Assembly: GCF_003627095.1 (NCBI RefSeq)
Contig: NZ_CP032627.1
Location: 62,001 to 126,000, forward strand
Reading direction: 5' to 3'
Length of the DNA stretch: 64,000 nt
Source: Lactococcus allomyrinae
GTDB lineage: Bacteria > Bacillota > Bacilli > Lactobacillales > Streptococcaceae
Below are positions 27,614-37,400 of the stretch, piece after piece. The position numbers and the translations under genes were made by a program. The notes beneath the pieces are model-generated. The model was not told where the DNA came from, did not search any database, and saw nothing but the letters and a program-made list of their open reading frames with translations. Position 1 is the first letter of the stretch. Each line of letters opens with the position of its first letter.

Positions 27614-28498
27614 ATGAAAAATAAAGTTTTAGTTATTGTAGGACCTACGGCGGTAGGAAAAACGTTGCTGGGGATTCAACTTGCGAAAAAGATGAATGGT
27701 GAGATTATTTCTGGAGATTCGCAACAAGTTTATCGAGGACTAGATATTGGCACTGCAAAAGCAACACGTGATGAACAGCGGTTAGCGAGACATCATTTGA
27801 TTGATATTCGTGATTTAACAGAAAATTTTTCTGCTCATGATTTTGTTGTTGCGGCCAATCAGAAGATTGCACAGCTCTTGAAAGAGGAGAAAGTTCCTAT
27901 CATTGTTGGCGGAACGGGACTTTATATTCAAGCACTGGTAGAGGGCTATCATCTTGGAGGACAAGAAAATCATGAAGCAATGATGGAACTTCGTGAGCAT
28001 TTGTCAGTACTGACAGACGAAGAATTGTTTGCCAAAATTAAGAAAAATGGGTTGCGAATTCCTGAAATGAATCGTAGGCGTGCAATTCGTGCGTTAGAAT
28101 TGGAAAAATTTGGTGCAAGTAAAGAAAAAAATGTAGCACCAGTTTATGATTTTTGCTTGATTGGTTTAAATGCAGATCGGAGTGTGCTTTATCAACGGAT
28201 AAATCAACGTGTGGATTGCATGATAAATGCGGGTGTGCTTAATGAGGCACGTCATTTATTTGAGGATTATCCAGAAGTTCAGGCTGCAAAAGGGATTGGT
28301 TATAAAGAATTTTTCCCTTATTTTGCTGGAGAAATGGGTTTAGAAGAGGCAGTCGAGCTAGTCAAAAGAAATTCGAGACGCTATGCTAAACGTCAATTGA
28401 CATGGTTTAAAAATCGGATGGCAATTGAGTTTTTTGATGTTTTTGAGGAAAATTATCCTGAGAATGTCTTTGAAAAAGTGGCTGATTTTTTGAACTGA
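27614..28498 (+). CDS. miaA: tRNA dimethylallyltransferase
   Basis: MiaA adds a dimethylallyl group to A37 of tRNAs reading UNN codons. The 294 residues show the P-loop VGPTAVGKT (about 8-16), [41 protein letters not shown] and the C-terminal [17 protein letters not shown] 27614 is preferred over the immediately preceding GTG 27611; there is no SD. A TTGAGT-16-TATAAA promoter lies at 27562-27589. The gene contains a TGTCAGTACTGACA palindrome at 28002-28015. Position before rnz and recJ resembles streptococci, except that hflX is absent. Confidence 0.95.
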   Translation: MKNKVLVIVGPTAVGKTLLGIQLAKKMNGEIISGDSQQVYRGLDIGTAKATRDEQRLARHHLIDIRDLTENFSAHDFVVAANQKIAQLLKEEKVPIIVGGTGLYIQALVEGYHLGGQENHEAMMELREHLSVLTDEELFAKIKKNGLRIPEMNRRRAIRALELEKFGASKEKNVAPVYDFCLIGLNADRSVLYQRINQRVDCMINAGVLNEARHLFEDYPEVQAAKGIGYKEFFPYFAGEMGLEEAVELVKRNSRRYAKRQLTWFKNRMAIEFFDVFEENYPENVFEKVADFLN

Positions 28499-28604
28499 AG
28501 GACTTTTTGAAAAATGTTATAATAAAGGATGATGACAGGGCTGTCAGCGTACTGACAGAAAATTGTCAGTAAGATAATTTGATAAATTTAGAGGAATATG
28601 AGAA

Positions 28605-29273
28605 ATGAATGACAAAAAATGGATAGATTTAGCAATGAAATATGGAGGTTATATGGCTCAAGACCGCATTTTTTTAGAGAATCGGCTGTCACTACTTACA
28701 AAGATGACTGATAAGCGACTACTTTCGACGCCACCTGCATCAGTGTTAAATGCTTATTTTGCCGAACTTTATCAGAAACGTTCTCCTAAGGATGCGACAG
28801 ATTATTTCTTTGAACTTTCATGTGCGCTGGATATTTTTCAGGATGATCCTGACTTTCGATTGGAAGGAAAGGCGGGAGCTGAAAATTTTCGTTTTGTACG
28901 CTTGAACCTTTCTGGTAAGTCGTTTGGATTTTGCTATAAAAATAATCAAGAAGAAGCTGTGGTGTTCAGCGAATTTCCAGTAAAAATTACATCAGAATTA
29001 ATTTTTGAAATTGCACAGATTTTTCCACATTATCTTTTACAGGAAATTGATGGAAAAATTTTGATGAAACCTGCTGTTTTTTCTACGGAATTTGAATTTG
29101 TCAGAGATGAAACTGTACTGACGACTCTGTCAGAAAATGATGATTTTATGCGTTTGTCAGGATATAATATTGATGATTTGCTTGAGTCAGCAGAGAAAAT
29201 TGGTTATTTTAAACCGCTTCTTTTGCAATATGGTCATCAAAAATTTAATCTTTATATTTCTAAAGGTTTCTAA
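28605..29273 (+). CDS. Hypothetical protein between miaA and rnz
   Basis: This is a 222-residue soluble protein that I do not recognise by motif. It starts MNDKKWIDLAMKYGGYMAQDR, is mixed alpha/beta, and has no transmembrane helix or signal peptide. A similar-sized protein lies between miaA and rnz in streptococci, sometimes mislabelled as a cystathionine enzyme; it has no PLP-lysine motif. ATG 28605 follows AGAGGAA. A TATAAT (28518-28523) and a CTGTCAG...CTGACAG hairpin (about 28539-28556) lie in its 5' leader. A palindromic terminator follows. Confidence 0.75.
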   Translation: MNDKKWIDLAMKYGGYMAQDRIFLENRLSLLTKMTDKRLLSTPPASVLNAYFAELYQKRSPKDATDYFFELSCALDIFQDDPDFRLEGKAGAENFRFVRLNLSGKSFGFCYKNNQEEAVVFSEFPVKITSELIFEIAQIFPHYLLQEIDGKILMKPAVFSTEFEFVRDETVLTTLSENDDFMRLSGYNIDDLLESAEKIGYFKPLLLQYGHQKFNLYISKGF

Positions 29274-29285
29274 AAAATAGTGAAC

Positions 29286-29318
29286 TAAAAGCTGTCAGTA
29301 TACTGATAGCTTTTCTAT
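29286..29318 (+). terminator. Terminator of the hypothetical gene (CTGTCAG type)
   Basis: AAAAGCTGTCAGTATACTGATAGCTTTTCT, a near-perfect stem with one wobble. Confidence 0.8.
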
Positions 29319-29522
29319 TACAAAATTGTCATAAAATTTTGATTTTTTCTTAGAGAAATGTTATATTTATGGAAACGATTACTGACTATTTTGTCAGTTT
29401 AACGCAGTTGGGGTGGAAGTCTGTTAAAGGCTAGTGATTGGGACTTGTAAGAGACTTGGTGCGTCGGATTTTGCCATATCCTATGATATGATGAGATTAC
29501 CAGATAAAAAGGAGGAACTTTT

Positions 29523-30416
29523 ATGTTTATTATTCCGCTGATTATTTTGGCAGTTATTTTGTTGATTTTGATTCTAAGTTTGAGCACATTGGTTTTTGTG
29601 GTAAAACAACAAACTGTTGCTATTGTGGAACGTTTTGGGAAATATCAATTTACAGCTGGACCTGGTTTTCATTTAAAATTGCCTTGGGGAATTGACCGTA
29701 TTGCAGCTCGAATTCAACTCCGTCTCTTGCAAAATGAAATGACTGTTGAAACAAAAACAAGTGATAATGTCTTTGTTACGATGAATATTGCAACACAATA
29801 TCGTGTAAATGAAAATAGCATCAAGGATGCTTATTATAAACTCATGAATCCTGGAGAACAAATCAAGTCTTATATTGAAGATGCTCTCCGATCTGCTGTG
29901 CCAAAGCTGACTTTGGATGAACTTTTTGAGAAAAAGGATGAGATAGCACTTGAAGTACAGCATCAAGTAGCGGAAGAAATGGAAACTTATGGCTATATTA
30001 TTGTTAAAACATTGATTACGAGAGTTGAGCCTGACTTAGAAGTTAAGCAATCTATGAACGAAATTAATGCGGCTCAACGGAAACGTGATGCAGCTCAAAT
30101 GCTTGCTAACGCCGACAAAATCAAGATTGTCACAGCAGCTGAAGCGGATGCAGAAAAAGATCGTTTGCGTGGGGTAGGTATCGCGGGACAACGTAAAGCA
30201 ATCATTGATGGTTTGGCGCAACAAATTGCTGAGATGAAAAATACAGGAGTGAATCTCTCAGAAGAACAAATCATGTCCGTCTTGATTGTCAATCAGTACC
30301 TCGATACGCTTAATCAATTTGCTGAGCATGGCAATTCAACGATTTTCCTACCAGCTGGTGCTGCGGGTTCTGAGGATATTCGGACACAGATTATATCTGC
30401 CTTAAAAGCAAAATAA
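29523..30416 (+). CDS. SPFH (stomatin/prohibitin-like) membrane protein
   Basis: This 297-residue protein has an N-terminal membrane helix (IIPLIILAVILLILILSL, about 3-22) followed by an SPFH domain: VKQQTVAIVERFGKYQFTAGPGFHLKLPWG through LDELFEKKDEIALEVQHQVAEEMETYGYIIVKTLI. A coiled-coil, Ala/Lys-rich segment (AAQRKRDAAQMLANADKIKIVTAAEADAEKDRL) and a conserved C-terminal part with ILVVNQYLDTL-like residues follow. Such proteins form membrane scaffolds; the exact role is unknown. ATG 29523 has AAAGGAGG in front, one of the strongest SDs here. It ends at a three-way-junction terminator. Confidence 0.9.
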   Translation: MFIIPLIILAVILLILILSLSTLVFVVKQQTVAIVERFGKYQFTAGPGFHLKLPWGIDRIAARIQLRLLQNEMTVETKTSDNVFVTMNIATQYRVNENSIKDAYYKLMNPGEQIKSYIEDALRSAVPKLTLDELFEKKDEIALEVQHQVAEEMETYGYIIVKTLITRVEPDLEVKQSMNEINAAQRKRDAAQMLANADKIKIVTAAEADAEKDRLRGVGIAGQRKAIIDGLAQQIAEMKNTGVNLSEEQIMSVLIVNQYLDTLNQFAEHGNSTIFLPAGAAGSEDIRTQIISALKAK

Positions 30417-30428
30417 GAGAAATTGGAT

Positions 30429-30530
30429 TAGAAGTAATCGAATGGCACTCTACATGAAAGTTGTAGTGTGTTTACTCTGGTTGTAGCTTGATTGAATGGC
30501 TACAGTTCAGAGTGTTTGATTACTTTTTTT
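30429..30530 (+). terminator. Branched (three-way) terminator structure
   Basis: An outer stem AAGTAATC (30432-30439) / GATTACTT (30518-30525) runs into a T-tract and encloses two hairpins: CACTCTACA / TGTAGTGTG (30446-30470, one mismatch) and ACTCTGgTTGTAGC / GCTACAgttCAGAGT (30474-30513). It probably ends the SPFH transcript. Confidence 0.7.
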
Positions 30531-30555
30531 CTTTGGCAAAATGTTAGGCTTGTTC

Positions 30556-30584
30556 TTGCATTTTTAGGGTAATTCAGGTAAAAT
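30556..30584 (+). promoter_or_regulatory. tRNA promoter
   Basis: TTGCAT, a 17-bp spacer and TAAAAT, ending 23 bp before the tRNA-Arg 5' end. Confidence 0.75.
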
Positions 30585-30607
30585 AAAAGGGTTGGGAAAC
30601 CATGTCC

Positions 30608-30679
30608 GCGTCCGTAGTGTAATGGATATCACGTAAGATTCCGGTTCTTGAGATGGGGGTTCGATTCCCTCCGGACGCA
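30608..30679 (+). tRNA. tRNA-Arg (anticodon CCG)
   Basis: The 7-bp acceptor stem GCGTCCG/CGGACGC with discriminator A, anticodon stem TAAGA/TCTTG with loop TTCCGGT giving anticodon CCG, and a GGGGG/CCCTC T-stem with loop TTCGATT. No encoded CCA. Reads the CGG arginine codon. Confidence 0.95.
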
Positions 30680-30711
30680 TTGCAATATTATTGTGTTTTT
30701 CCTAAAATACA

Positions 30712-30995
30712 GGATAAAGCAAACGTAGTTTGTTTCCTTGCTACCAACTGAGGTAGCACATATTTATTAAGACTCGTTAGCTCAGTTGGCTTGAGGCACT
30801 GCTTCAAGGTAAGTGGATAAAGCAAACGTAGTTTGTTTCCTTGCTACCAACTGAGGTAGTACATATTTATTAAGACTCGTTAGCTCAGTTGGCTTGAGGC
30901 ACTGCTTCAAGGTAAGTGGATAAAGCAAACGTAGTTTGTTTCCTTGCTACCAACTGAGGTAGCACATATTTATTAAGACTCGTTAGCTCAGTTGG
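30712..30995 (+). repeat. 103-bp tandem repeat carrying the 5' part of tRNA-Lys
   Basis: Three units start at 30712, 30815 and 30918. Units 1 and 2 are identical apart from one C/T change (GTAGCACAT versus GTAGTACAT). Each ends with the first 19 nt of tRNA-Lys (at 30771, 30874 and 30977). In units 1 and 2 this is followed by CTTGAGGCACTGCTTCAAGG, whereas unit 3 continues into the true tRNA. Each unit also carries an inverted D-arm sequence (CTACCAACTGAG). Confidence 0.95.
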
Positions 30996-31049
30996 TAGAG
31001 CATTTGACTTTTAATCAAAGGGTCGCTGGTTCGAGCCCAGCACGGGTCA
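30977..31049 (+). tRNA. tRNA-Lys (anticodon TTT)
   Basis: Acceptor stem GACTCGT/ACGGGTC with discriminator A, D-arm TAGCTCAGTTGGTAGAGC, anticodon loop CTTTTAA with anticodon TTT, T-arm GCTGGTTCGAGCCCAGC. It is the complete copy at the end of the tandem array. Confidence 0.97.
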
Positions 31050-31065
31050 CTAATTGATTCAGTGA

Positions 31066-31098
31066 GAAAATTGTGGGGAGACTCACAATTTTTCTTGT
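31066..31098 (+). terminator. tRNA transcript terminator
   Basis: AAAATTGTG-gggagact-CACAATTTTTC just past tRNA-Lys. Confidence 0.85.
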
Positions 31099-31140
31099 TT
31101 GTATTTTGGAAAAGAGTGAAATGCTCTATATTAAACTGAT

Positions 31141-31276
31141 GTTAAAGTGATTACTTCATTGGTGGGAGATTCTTTCTCCCCCACCAATGTTAGTAGAACG
31201 AAAGCAGAGCTTAGTGCTGCTTATCTCGCCACCTTATAGAGGTGGGGGAATTAGCACGCACTTGCTAAGTTAAAAA
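31141..31276 (+). repeat. Hairpin mosaic element, forward copy (before rnz)
   Basis: It begins GTGATTACTTC, then hairpin CATTGGTGGG / CCCACCAATG. After TAGAACGAAAGCAGAGCTTAG comes hairpin CCACCT / AGGTGG, and it ends AATTAGCACGCACTTGCTAAG. An inverted relative occupies 52560-52866, and the end module recurs at 33440-33520. Confidence 0.8.
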
Positions 31277-31342
31277 TTCATTCTGGAAAATTAGATTTAA
31301 CATTGGTTTTATGATGAATGAGCGATATTAAGTGGAGGAATC

Positions 31343-32266
31343 ATGGAGATTCAATTTTTAGGAACGGGTGCTGGGCAACCGTCAAAATCTCGCAATACGC
31401 AGGCAATTGCCTTAAAAATGCTTGATGAACGTAATGAAATATGGCTGTTTGACTGTGGAGAAGCAACGCAACATCAGATTTTGAATACAGCAATTCGTCC
31501 GCGAAAGATTAGCAAAATTTTTATTACACATCTGCATGGTGATCATATTTTTGGTTTACCAGGATTTTTGTCCAGCCGTAGTTTTCAATCTGCTGAAGAA
31601 CAGACGAATCTTGATATTTATGGTCCTAGAGGGATTAAGGATTTTGTGTTAACGAGTCTCAGACTTTCTGGTTCAAGACTTGGCTATCAGATTTATTTTC
31701 ATGAATATGATGAGGCAGGGAAGATTTTTGAAGATGAGAGTTTTGAAGTTTATACAGAGCTTTTGGATCATACGATTTTTTGCTTAGGCTACCGCGTGGT
31801 TGAGAAAAATCGAGTTGGTGAGTTAGATGCGCCAGCTCTGCTTGCCGCAGGACTACCTTTTGGACCACTTTTTGGCAAAATTAAGCAAGGTGAAATTGTT
31901 GAATTTGAAGGAAGAATATTTAATCCGGATGACTATATTGGAGCCGAAAAAATCGGAAAAGTGGTAACGATTTTAGGCGATACGAGAAAATCAAATGCTG
32001 CTGTGCGTTTGGCTTGGGGGGCTGATTTGCTCGTTCATGAAGCGACTTATGAAGCAGTTGAGAGTAAAATGGCGCGAGCGCATGGTCATTCTACATCAAA
32101 GCAGGCGGCAGAAGTTGCTAAAGAAGCGGGGGTAAAAAGACTTTTGCTAACTCATATTAGCGCACGCTATGTAGGACCAAAAGTCGGACAACTTGCAGGT
32201 GAGGCTCAGGCAGTACATAAGAATAGTTTTGTTGTTAAAGATTTTTATGAGGAGAAAATTGACTAG
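31343..32266 (+). CDS. rnz: Ribonuclease Z
   Basis: RNase Z is a zinc phosphodiesterase of the metallo-beta-lactamase fold that trims tRNA 3' ends. This suits tRNAs without an encoded CCA, such as the two upstream. The 307 residues have the family length and motifs: [19 protein letters not shown], the metal site [13 protein letters not shown] (about 62-74), the exosite region near residues 160-190, LGDTR, HEATYE and [16 protein letters not shown], then [11 protein letters not shown] 31343 follows GTGGAGG. The stop overlaps the start of the following SDR gene, indicating coupling. Confidence 0.96.
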   Translation: MEIQFLGTGAGQPSKSRNTQAIALKMLDERNEIWLFDCGEATQHQILNTAIRPRKISKIFITHLHGDHIFGLPGFLSSRSFQSAEEQTNLDIYGPRGIKDFVLTSLRLSGSRLGYQIYFHEYDEAGKIFEDESFEVYTELLDHTIFCLGYRVVEKNRVGELDAPALLAAGLPFGPLFGKIKQGEIVEFEGRIFNPDDYIGAEKIGKVVTILGDTRKSNAAVRLAWGADLLVHEATYEAVESKMARAHGHSTSKQAAEVAKEAGVKRLLLTHISARYVGPKVGQLAGEAQAVHKNSFVVKDFYEEKID

Positions 32267-32954
32267 AAACATATTGATTACTGGGGCGACAGGTGATATT
32301 GCGCAAGAAATCGTCAAGCTTTTAGCGCAGGAACAGTTGATTCTGGTTTCTCGGAGTCTGTCAGCACTGACAGAACTTTATGGATATTTGTCAAATGTAA
32401 CTTTGTTGACAAATGAACAAGTACTTGCTGATGGAATTTCTGTCAGTGTTGATATTTTGATTAATAATGCAGGATTTGGTGTTTTTAAAACTCTGTCAGA
32501 GCTGACAGATGCAGAAGTTACAGAACAATTTGTAATTAACACACTGTTTCCGATTCAGCTGATTCGGCAAGTGAATCCTAAGCTTCAAATTGTCAATATT
32601 GCTTCAAGTGCAGGTAAACTTCCAACTGCCAAATCAAGTATTTATGCGGCTTCAAAAGCAGCGTTGATTGTGGTGTCAGACGTTTTGAGGATGGAAAGAC
32701 CAGAACTTATTGTGACAACCGTCAATACTGGACCTGTTAAAACAAAATTTCACAAGAATAATAAGACTTATCTTGAAAAAGTGGGGAAAAATGCGATTTC
32801 TGCTGAAAAAGTTGCTCGCAAGATTGTGAAGAGTCTTGGTAAAACTAAGCGAGAAATTAACTTACCTTGGCAATTAACGGTTGTCAGTAAGTTTAGAGTT
32901 TTATTTCCCACACTGACAGACTTTCTGTCAGTAAAATTTTTTGATTTTAAATGA
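32259..32954 (+). CDS. Short-chain dehydrogenase/reductase
   Basis: This 231-residue SDR-family oxidoreductase has the Rossmann nucleotide-binding motif [15 protein letters not shown] at the start, the structural [12 protein letters not shown], catalytic Ser in [10 protein letters not shown] and the YxxxK catalytic pair in [12 protein letters not shown]. The substrate is unknown. TTG 32259 is preferred because GAGGAG lies about 5 nt upstream; an upstream ATG at 32247 is possible. It overlaps rnz by 8 nt. Gene order rnz-SDR-recJ-apt matches streptococci. It contains several CTGTCAG/CTGACAG pairs (32358-32373, about 32493-32508, about 32915-32935). Confidence 0.9.
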   Translation: MTRNILITGATGDIAQEIVKLLAQEQLILVSRSLSALTELYGYLSNVTLLTNEQVLADGISVSVDILINNAGFGVFKTLSELTDAEVTEQFVINTLFPIQLIRQVNPKLQIVNIASSAGKLPTAKSSIYAASKAALIVVSDVLRMERPELIVTTVNTGPVKTKFHKNNKTYLEKVGKNAISAEKVARKIVKSLGKTKREINLPWQLTVVSKFRVLFPTLTDFLSVKFFDFK

Positions 32955-33543
32955 AAAAATTATTGGTTTGAGTAGTCAAATGAAAGTGAAACAATCAGAT
33001 TTTCTTTTGTTGTTATTTGTGTTAAAATGAAGGAGTTGTTCGGGAGTTCGCTTTGTGTTTATACTACAGCTTATTCGTTATAAAAATTAACACCAAATTG
33101 ATATTGCTTTGCAATTTAGCAGGTCAGAGTCAGGGCAGATGCTCCGAGCGCCGTTCTGCGGTCTCCACTTGTTAAAGCAACAAGGAGAAAGAGTGTTCGC
33201 TACGCTGTCCGTTTGCTTGCCATTTGGCGCTATGAGCTTTGCTCATTTACAACCAAGGGGTCATGCGAAGCTAGGAACTAAAGTTCCAGGAGCAAAAGGT
33301 ATTGCTACTAAACTAAGAGACAGCTGGGTAATGAAGTCAAGACTTATTCAGTGGCACTGAATTTAAAGTACAACCTCGCATCAGAGATATGAGGTCACTT
33401 TGTCCAAGGAGCCTAGGCGCTAAAAGCGCCAATGCCCTATGGTAGTCGGATGAAATTCAAGGCTTAGTGCTGCTTTATCTTTGCCCTAGAGCTCGGAGTA
33501 TTAGCACGCACTTGCTTCGATAAATTTAAACAGAGGTGTTTAA
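32955..33543. repeat. Long mosaic repeat between SDR and recJ
   Basis: It opens at the AGCTTATTCGTTATAAAA junction (about 33067). It contains GTTCGCTACGCTGTCCGTTTGCT, the block GTACAACCTCGCATC...GATATGAGGTCAC (33369-33399, also inverted at about 52780-52812), and the end module GCTTAGTGCTGC...TTAGCACGCACTTGCT (about 33460-33515). An 83-codon frame here is repeat-derived. No gene. Confidence 0.75.
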
Positions 33544-35760
33544 ATGATTCAATCAAAATATACATGGAAAATCACTGAAACAGTGCTTCCAGAAGAATTC
33601 AAAAAATTAACAAAAAAATATAAATTAGATGAGCTGACAAGCAATATTCTCTACAGTAGGGGCATTCGGGATGCTGATACGATAGAGAATTTTTTGCGTC
33701 CAAGTTTGGAAGAACTTCATGACCCATTTTTACTTCATGACATGAAAAAAGCTACTGACAGAATTCTGTCAGCAGTAGAAAATGGTGAAAATATCCTGAT
33801 TTATGGGGATTATGATGCTGACGGAATGACAGCAAGTTCAGTTATGAAAACAGCGCTTGATGAACTGGGCGCAGAGGTTCAAGTTTATCTGCCTAATCGT
33901 TTTACAGACGGATATGGCCCCAATCTTGATGTTTATCAATATTTTATCAACAATGAATCTATTGATTTGATTATTACTGTGGATAATGGCGTTGCAGGTT
34001 TTGATGCGATTGAATGGGCCCAAAATCATGATGTTGACGTGATTGTCACAGATCATCATAGTATGCCAGAAACTTTGCCAAATGCTTATGCGATTGTGCA
34101 TCCAGAGCATCCTGATAGTGTTTATCCATTCAAGTATCTAGCGGGGGTTGGGGTTGCTTTCAAAGTCGCCTGTGCGCTTTTGGAATATATTCCAAGTGAA
34201 ATGTTAGATTTGGTTGCTATTGGTACAATCGCTGATATGGTCAGCTTGACTGATGAAAATCGGATTTTAGTTGCACATGGTCTAAAAGAACTTGCTAGAA
34301 CCGAACGTGCAGGTCTACAAGAACTGATGAAGATTGCTGGCTGCGATTTTGGAAAAATTACTGAGGAAACTGTTGGTTTCCAAATTGCACCGCGCCTTAA
34401 TGCGCTTGGGCGCTTAGATGACCCTAATCCTGCTATTGAGCTACTTACTGGCTGGGATGAAGAAGCGGCGACATCCATTGCGCAGATGATTGATGAAAAA
34501 AATAATGAGCGCAAATCAATTGTGGATAAAATCTATCAGGAAGCATCGGAAATGTTGACTGATGACCCTGTTCAAATTCTCTATCATGAAAATTGGCATA
34601 AGGGTGTTCTCGGCATTGTCGCGGGCAGACTTTTGGAGAAAATCCATAAGCCTATCATTATGCTAGCAGAAGAAGATGGGATTTTACGTGGCTCTGCACG
34701 CTCGATTGAAGCTTTCGATATTTTTAAAGCACTGGATTCACATCGGGAGTTATTTATCGCTTTTGGTGGACATAAACAAGCGGCTGGCATGACGCTCTCT
34801 ATCGAAAATGTTGAGAAGCTTGAGCAAGTAATGATCGACTTTATCATGGACAATAACATTGATATGTCTGGAAAAACGGTGCTTGAACTTTCGGGAACTT
34901 GTGAATTGGATCGTCTCTCATTGAGTACTATAAATAATTTGGAGGCACTTGCTCCATTTGGTATGAATAACCCTAAACCTCGCTTCCTCGTGGAAAATTA
35001 TAAAGTAACTCAAAGTCGTAGCATGGGTAAAGACAACAGCCATCTTAAGCTTAAAATCGAGCAAAATAAAGCGCAAATTGATGCAGTTTACTTTGGACAT
35101 GGCGCAGAAGAATTAGAATTTGAGCAAGCTGAAACAAAACTAGCTGTGATGCTATCAAGTAATAGTTGGAACGGAAACACGACCGTACAACTCATGGTTG
35201 AAGACGCCCAAGCCGTTGGAATAGAGCTTCTTGACATTCGGAGTAAGCAAATTAATTTTCCAGAAAACACAAAAATTTTTGCAAAAAATGAGTTAAAACA
35301 TGGTATAATGGAAGACGTGCTTGTTGTAGACGAGGTTCCAAGTTCTCACACAGGTCTGTCAGCACTGACGGAAGCCTTGTCAGCAGGAAACAAGTTGATT
35401 TATTTCAAAAACAAGATTGATAAAAATTACTATCTTACTGGTAGTGGAACGCGAGAGCAATTTGCAAAGTTGTATAAAGCAATTTATCAGTTTCCCGAAT
35501 TCGATGTACGATATAAGCTGCGAAACTTAGCTGATTATTTGAAAATTCCAGAGCTTTTACTAGTTAAGATGATTCAAATTTTCGAGGAGCTTGGTTTTGT
35601 CAAAATTGACAACGGCTTAATGACTGTGGAAAAGAACGCAGCAAAACGTGAAATTTCCGAAAGTAAGATTTATCAAGAACTTCAGGAAACGGTTAAGTGG
35701 CAAGAGCTTTTTGCGCTTGCGCCAGTCAAAGAAATTTATCAAAAACTAACAGAAAAATAA
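33544..35760 (+). CDS. recJ: Single-strand-DNA exonuclease RecJ
   Basis: RecJ is a 5'-3' exonuclease acting in recombination, mismatch and base excision repair. The 738 residues include the DHH domain with [18 protein letters not shown] (about 84-101), [26 protein letters not shown] and [12 protein letters not shown]. The DHHA1 part carries [21 protein letters not shown] and [12 protein letters not shown], followed by the OB-fold and a C-terminal extension of about 170 residues typical of Firmicute RecJ. ATG 33544 follows AGAGGTG. CTGTCAG pairs occur at about 33755-33771 and 35355-35370. Confidence 0.96.
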   Translation: MIQSKYTWKITETVLPEEFKKLTKKYKLDELTSNILYSRGIRDADTIENFLRPSLEELHDPFLLHDMKKATDRILSAVENGENILIYGDYDADGMTASSVMKTALDELGAEVQVYLPNRFTDGYGPNLDVYQYFINNESIDLIITVDNGVAGFDAIEWAQNHDVDVIVTDHHSMPETLPNAYAIVHPEHPDSVYPFKYLAGVGVAFKVACALLEYIPSEMLDLVAIGTIADMVSLTDENRILVAHGLKELARTERAGLQELMKIAGCDFGKITEETVGFQIAPRLNALGRLDDPNPAIELLTGWDEEAATSIAQMIDEKNNERKSIVDKIYQEASEMLTDDPVQILYHENWHKGVLGIVAGRLLEKIHKPIIMLAEEDGILRGSARSIEAFDIFKALDSHRELFIAFGGHKQAAGMTLSIENVEKLEQVMIDFIMDNNIDMSGKTVLELSGTCELDRLSLSTINNLEALAPFGMNNPKPRFLVENYKVTQSRSMGKDNSHLKLKIEQNKAQIDAVYFGHGAEELEFEQAETKLAVMLSSNSWNGNTTVQLMVEDAQAVGIELLDIRSKQINFPENTKIFAKNELKHGIMEDVLVVDEVPSSHTGLSALTEALSAGNKLIYFKNKIDKNYYLTGSGTREQFAKLYKAIYQFPEFDVRYKLRNLADYLKIPELLLVKMIQIFEELGFVKIDNGLMTVEKNAAKREISESKIYQELQETVKWQELFALAPVKEIYQKLTEK

Positions 35761-35828
35761 AAACTTTCTTACTTATAGAAAGTTTGAAGAAAAGGAAAAC
35801 TGACAGAAAACTGTCAGCACTAACAAAA

Positions 35829-36341
35829 ATGGAATTAAAAGATTACATTGCAACAATTGAAAATTATCCAAAAGAAGGCATTGTCTTTCGTGATATCAGT
35901 CCGCTGATGGCTGACGGAAATGCCTACAATTACGCAGCGACTGAGATTGTTCAGTATGCGCGTGATAAGGAAATTGATATGGTTGTGGGACCAGAAGCAC
36001 GTGGTTTCATTATTGGCTGTCCGGTGGCTTTCGCGCTTGGTGTTGGTTTTGCGCCAGTTCGTAAACCTGGAAAACTGCCTCGTGAAGTCGTTTCAGCCAC
36101 TTACGAAAAAGAATATGGTACTGATACATTGACCATGCATGCTGACAGTATCAAATCTGGTCAACGTGTTCTGATTGTTGATGACCTGCTTGCAACAGGA
36201 GGAACAATCGGCGCAACGATTGAACTTGTTGAAAAAATGGGTGGTGTTGTCGTTGGTTGTGCCTTTCTCATTGAGCTTGATGAACTCAAAGGGCGTGAAA
36301 AAATTGGAGATTACGATTATAAAGTGCTGATGCATTACTAG
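35829..36341 (+). CDS. apt: Adenine phosphoribosyltransferase
   Basis: Apt salvages adenine to AMP with PRPP. The 170 residues include [27 protein letters not shown] at the start, [15 protein letters not shown], the RKPGKLPRE loop and the PRPP-binding [19 protein letters not shown] 35829 gives the normal length. No SD adjoins it; CTGACAG-aaaa-CTGTCAG forms a hairpin just upstream, and AAAAGGA lies before that hairpin. It follows recJ closely, so cotranscription is likely. Confidence 0.95.
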   Translation: MELKDYIATIENYPKEGIVFRDISPLMADGNAYNYAATEIVQYARDKEIDMVVGPEARGFIIGCPVAFALGVGFAPVRKPGKLPREVVSATYEKEYGTDTLTMHADSIKSGQRVLIVDDLLATGGTIGATIELVEKMGGVVVGCAFLIELDELKGREKIGDYDYKVLMHY

Positions 36342-36658
36342 TTTTTTCTGTCAGTAATCATCATCTCAAAAATTCTGTTAGCAAGATTTTTTCTTAACTT
36401 ATGGAGAAAGTCGTAAGTACTGACAGAAATTTTTTCGCGTAAAAGAAGGTAAAATATTGACAGCAACTCAAATTTGATATAAACTATAAAAAGAAAATTC
36501 AGCCAATAGAGTTTGATTGTTTTGAAATGATAAAATGAGTTCACATCTTGAAGATTTATTTTTATCATCCACTAATTGTTAAACTCACATCTTATAACTG
36601 AGTTCGAGTCGCTTGTTGAGTTGTAGATATAAATTTTGAACAATTTAGCGTCTTGGAT
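36342..36658. other. Gap between apt and the palindromic element
   Basis: No gene is seen. TTCTGTCAGTA (about 36348) and TACTGACAGAA (about 36419) form a long-range inverted repeat. Two partial ends of the palindromic element (TTCACATCTTGAAG at about 36540 and ACTCACATCTTATAACTGAGTTCG at about 36585) precede the full copy. Confidence 0.5.
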
Positions 36659-36784
36659 ATCTTAAAATTGAGTTCGTCCTCCTAGAAATGAATGAAAAAA
36701 GATAAATCTCTTTGAGAAGTTTTACTTCTTTGCGTGATTTCCTATTTTTCATCATTTCTAAACAGTCGGATTCACATCTTAAAT
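36659..36784 (+). repeat. Palindromic 5'-UTR element, copy d (before rpoE)
   Basis: It starts ATCTTAAAATTGAGTTCG, has arms AGAAATGAATGAAAAA / TTTTTCATCATTTCT with inner hairpin GAGAAG-tttta-CTTCTTT, and ends TTCACATCTTAAATG. It abuts the AAAAGAGA SD region of rpoE. Confidence 0.8.
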
Positions 36785-36801
36785 GAAAAGAGAGCAGAAA
36801 C

Positions 36802-37362
36802 TTGAAGATTACAGCCTTAGAAGGACAACAAATATCAGAACTTTCAATGATTGAAGTCGCTCATGCACTTTTGGAGCAAAATGGCAAAGAAATGCCATTT
36901 GCCGAGATTGTAAAGACAATTCAAGCCTATTTAGGAAAATCAGACGACGAAATCAAAGCTAGTATTTCACGTTTTTATACAGAAATTAATACAGATGGAA
37001 GCTTCATTCCGCTAGGAAATAATATTTGGGCACTTCGTTCTTGGTATGCAATTGATGAAATTGATGAGGAAGTCATTGCTCTTGATGAAATCGAAGATGA
37101 CGAAGAAGAAAAACCAGTGAAAAAACGCAGCAAAGTTAATGTCTTTGGTATTGAAGATGAGATTGATCCAGAAGATGAAGAAGGCAACAAAGAAACAGAT
37201 GATGATATGTCTTACGATGCTGAAGCCGAAGATGAAGACAAAGATGATGTCGCTGCTTATGATGCCGAACTTGCTGAAGTTGAACTTGATAATGTAGATG
37301 AAGATGTCGAACTCGATGTTGATGATGACGACGACGACTCAGACGATACTGATGAAGACTAA
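36802..37362 (+). CDS. rpoE: RNA polymerase delta subunit
   Basis: Delta is a small Firmicute-specific subunit that promotes RNA polymerase recycling and promoter selectivity. The 186 residues consist of an N-terminal folded HARE-HTH domain (about 1-95: MIEVAHALLEQNGKEMPFAEIVKTIQAYLG ... DGSFIPLGNNIWALRSWY) and a disordered tail composed almost wholly of Asp and Glu. TTG 36802 is the start. A full palindromic element sits directly upstream and a 14-bp hairpin follows the stop. Confidence 0.95.
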   Translation: MKITALEGQQISELSMIEVAHALLEQNGKEMPFAEIVKTIQAYLGKSDDEIKASISRFYTEINTDGSFIPLGNNIWALRSWYAIDEIDEEVIALDEIEDDEEEKPVKKRSKVNVFGIEDEIDPEDEEGNKETDDDMSYDAEAEDEDKDDVAAYDAELAEVELDNVDEDVELDVDDDDDDSDDTDED

Positions 37363-37366
37363 AATG

Positions 37367-37400
37367 CATAAAAGTGAGGTGTCTAACCTCACTTTTATGA
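37367..37400 (+). terminator. Hairpin after rpoE
   Basis: CATAAAAGTGAGGT / ACCTCACTTTTATG, a 14-bp stem with a 5-nt loop; the T-tract lies within the arm. Confidence 0.75.

Noticed and set aside
33109-33360. 83-codon open frame upstream of recJ
   Set aside because: It lies wholly inside mosaic repeat sequence shared with other gaps and lacks an SD.
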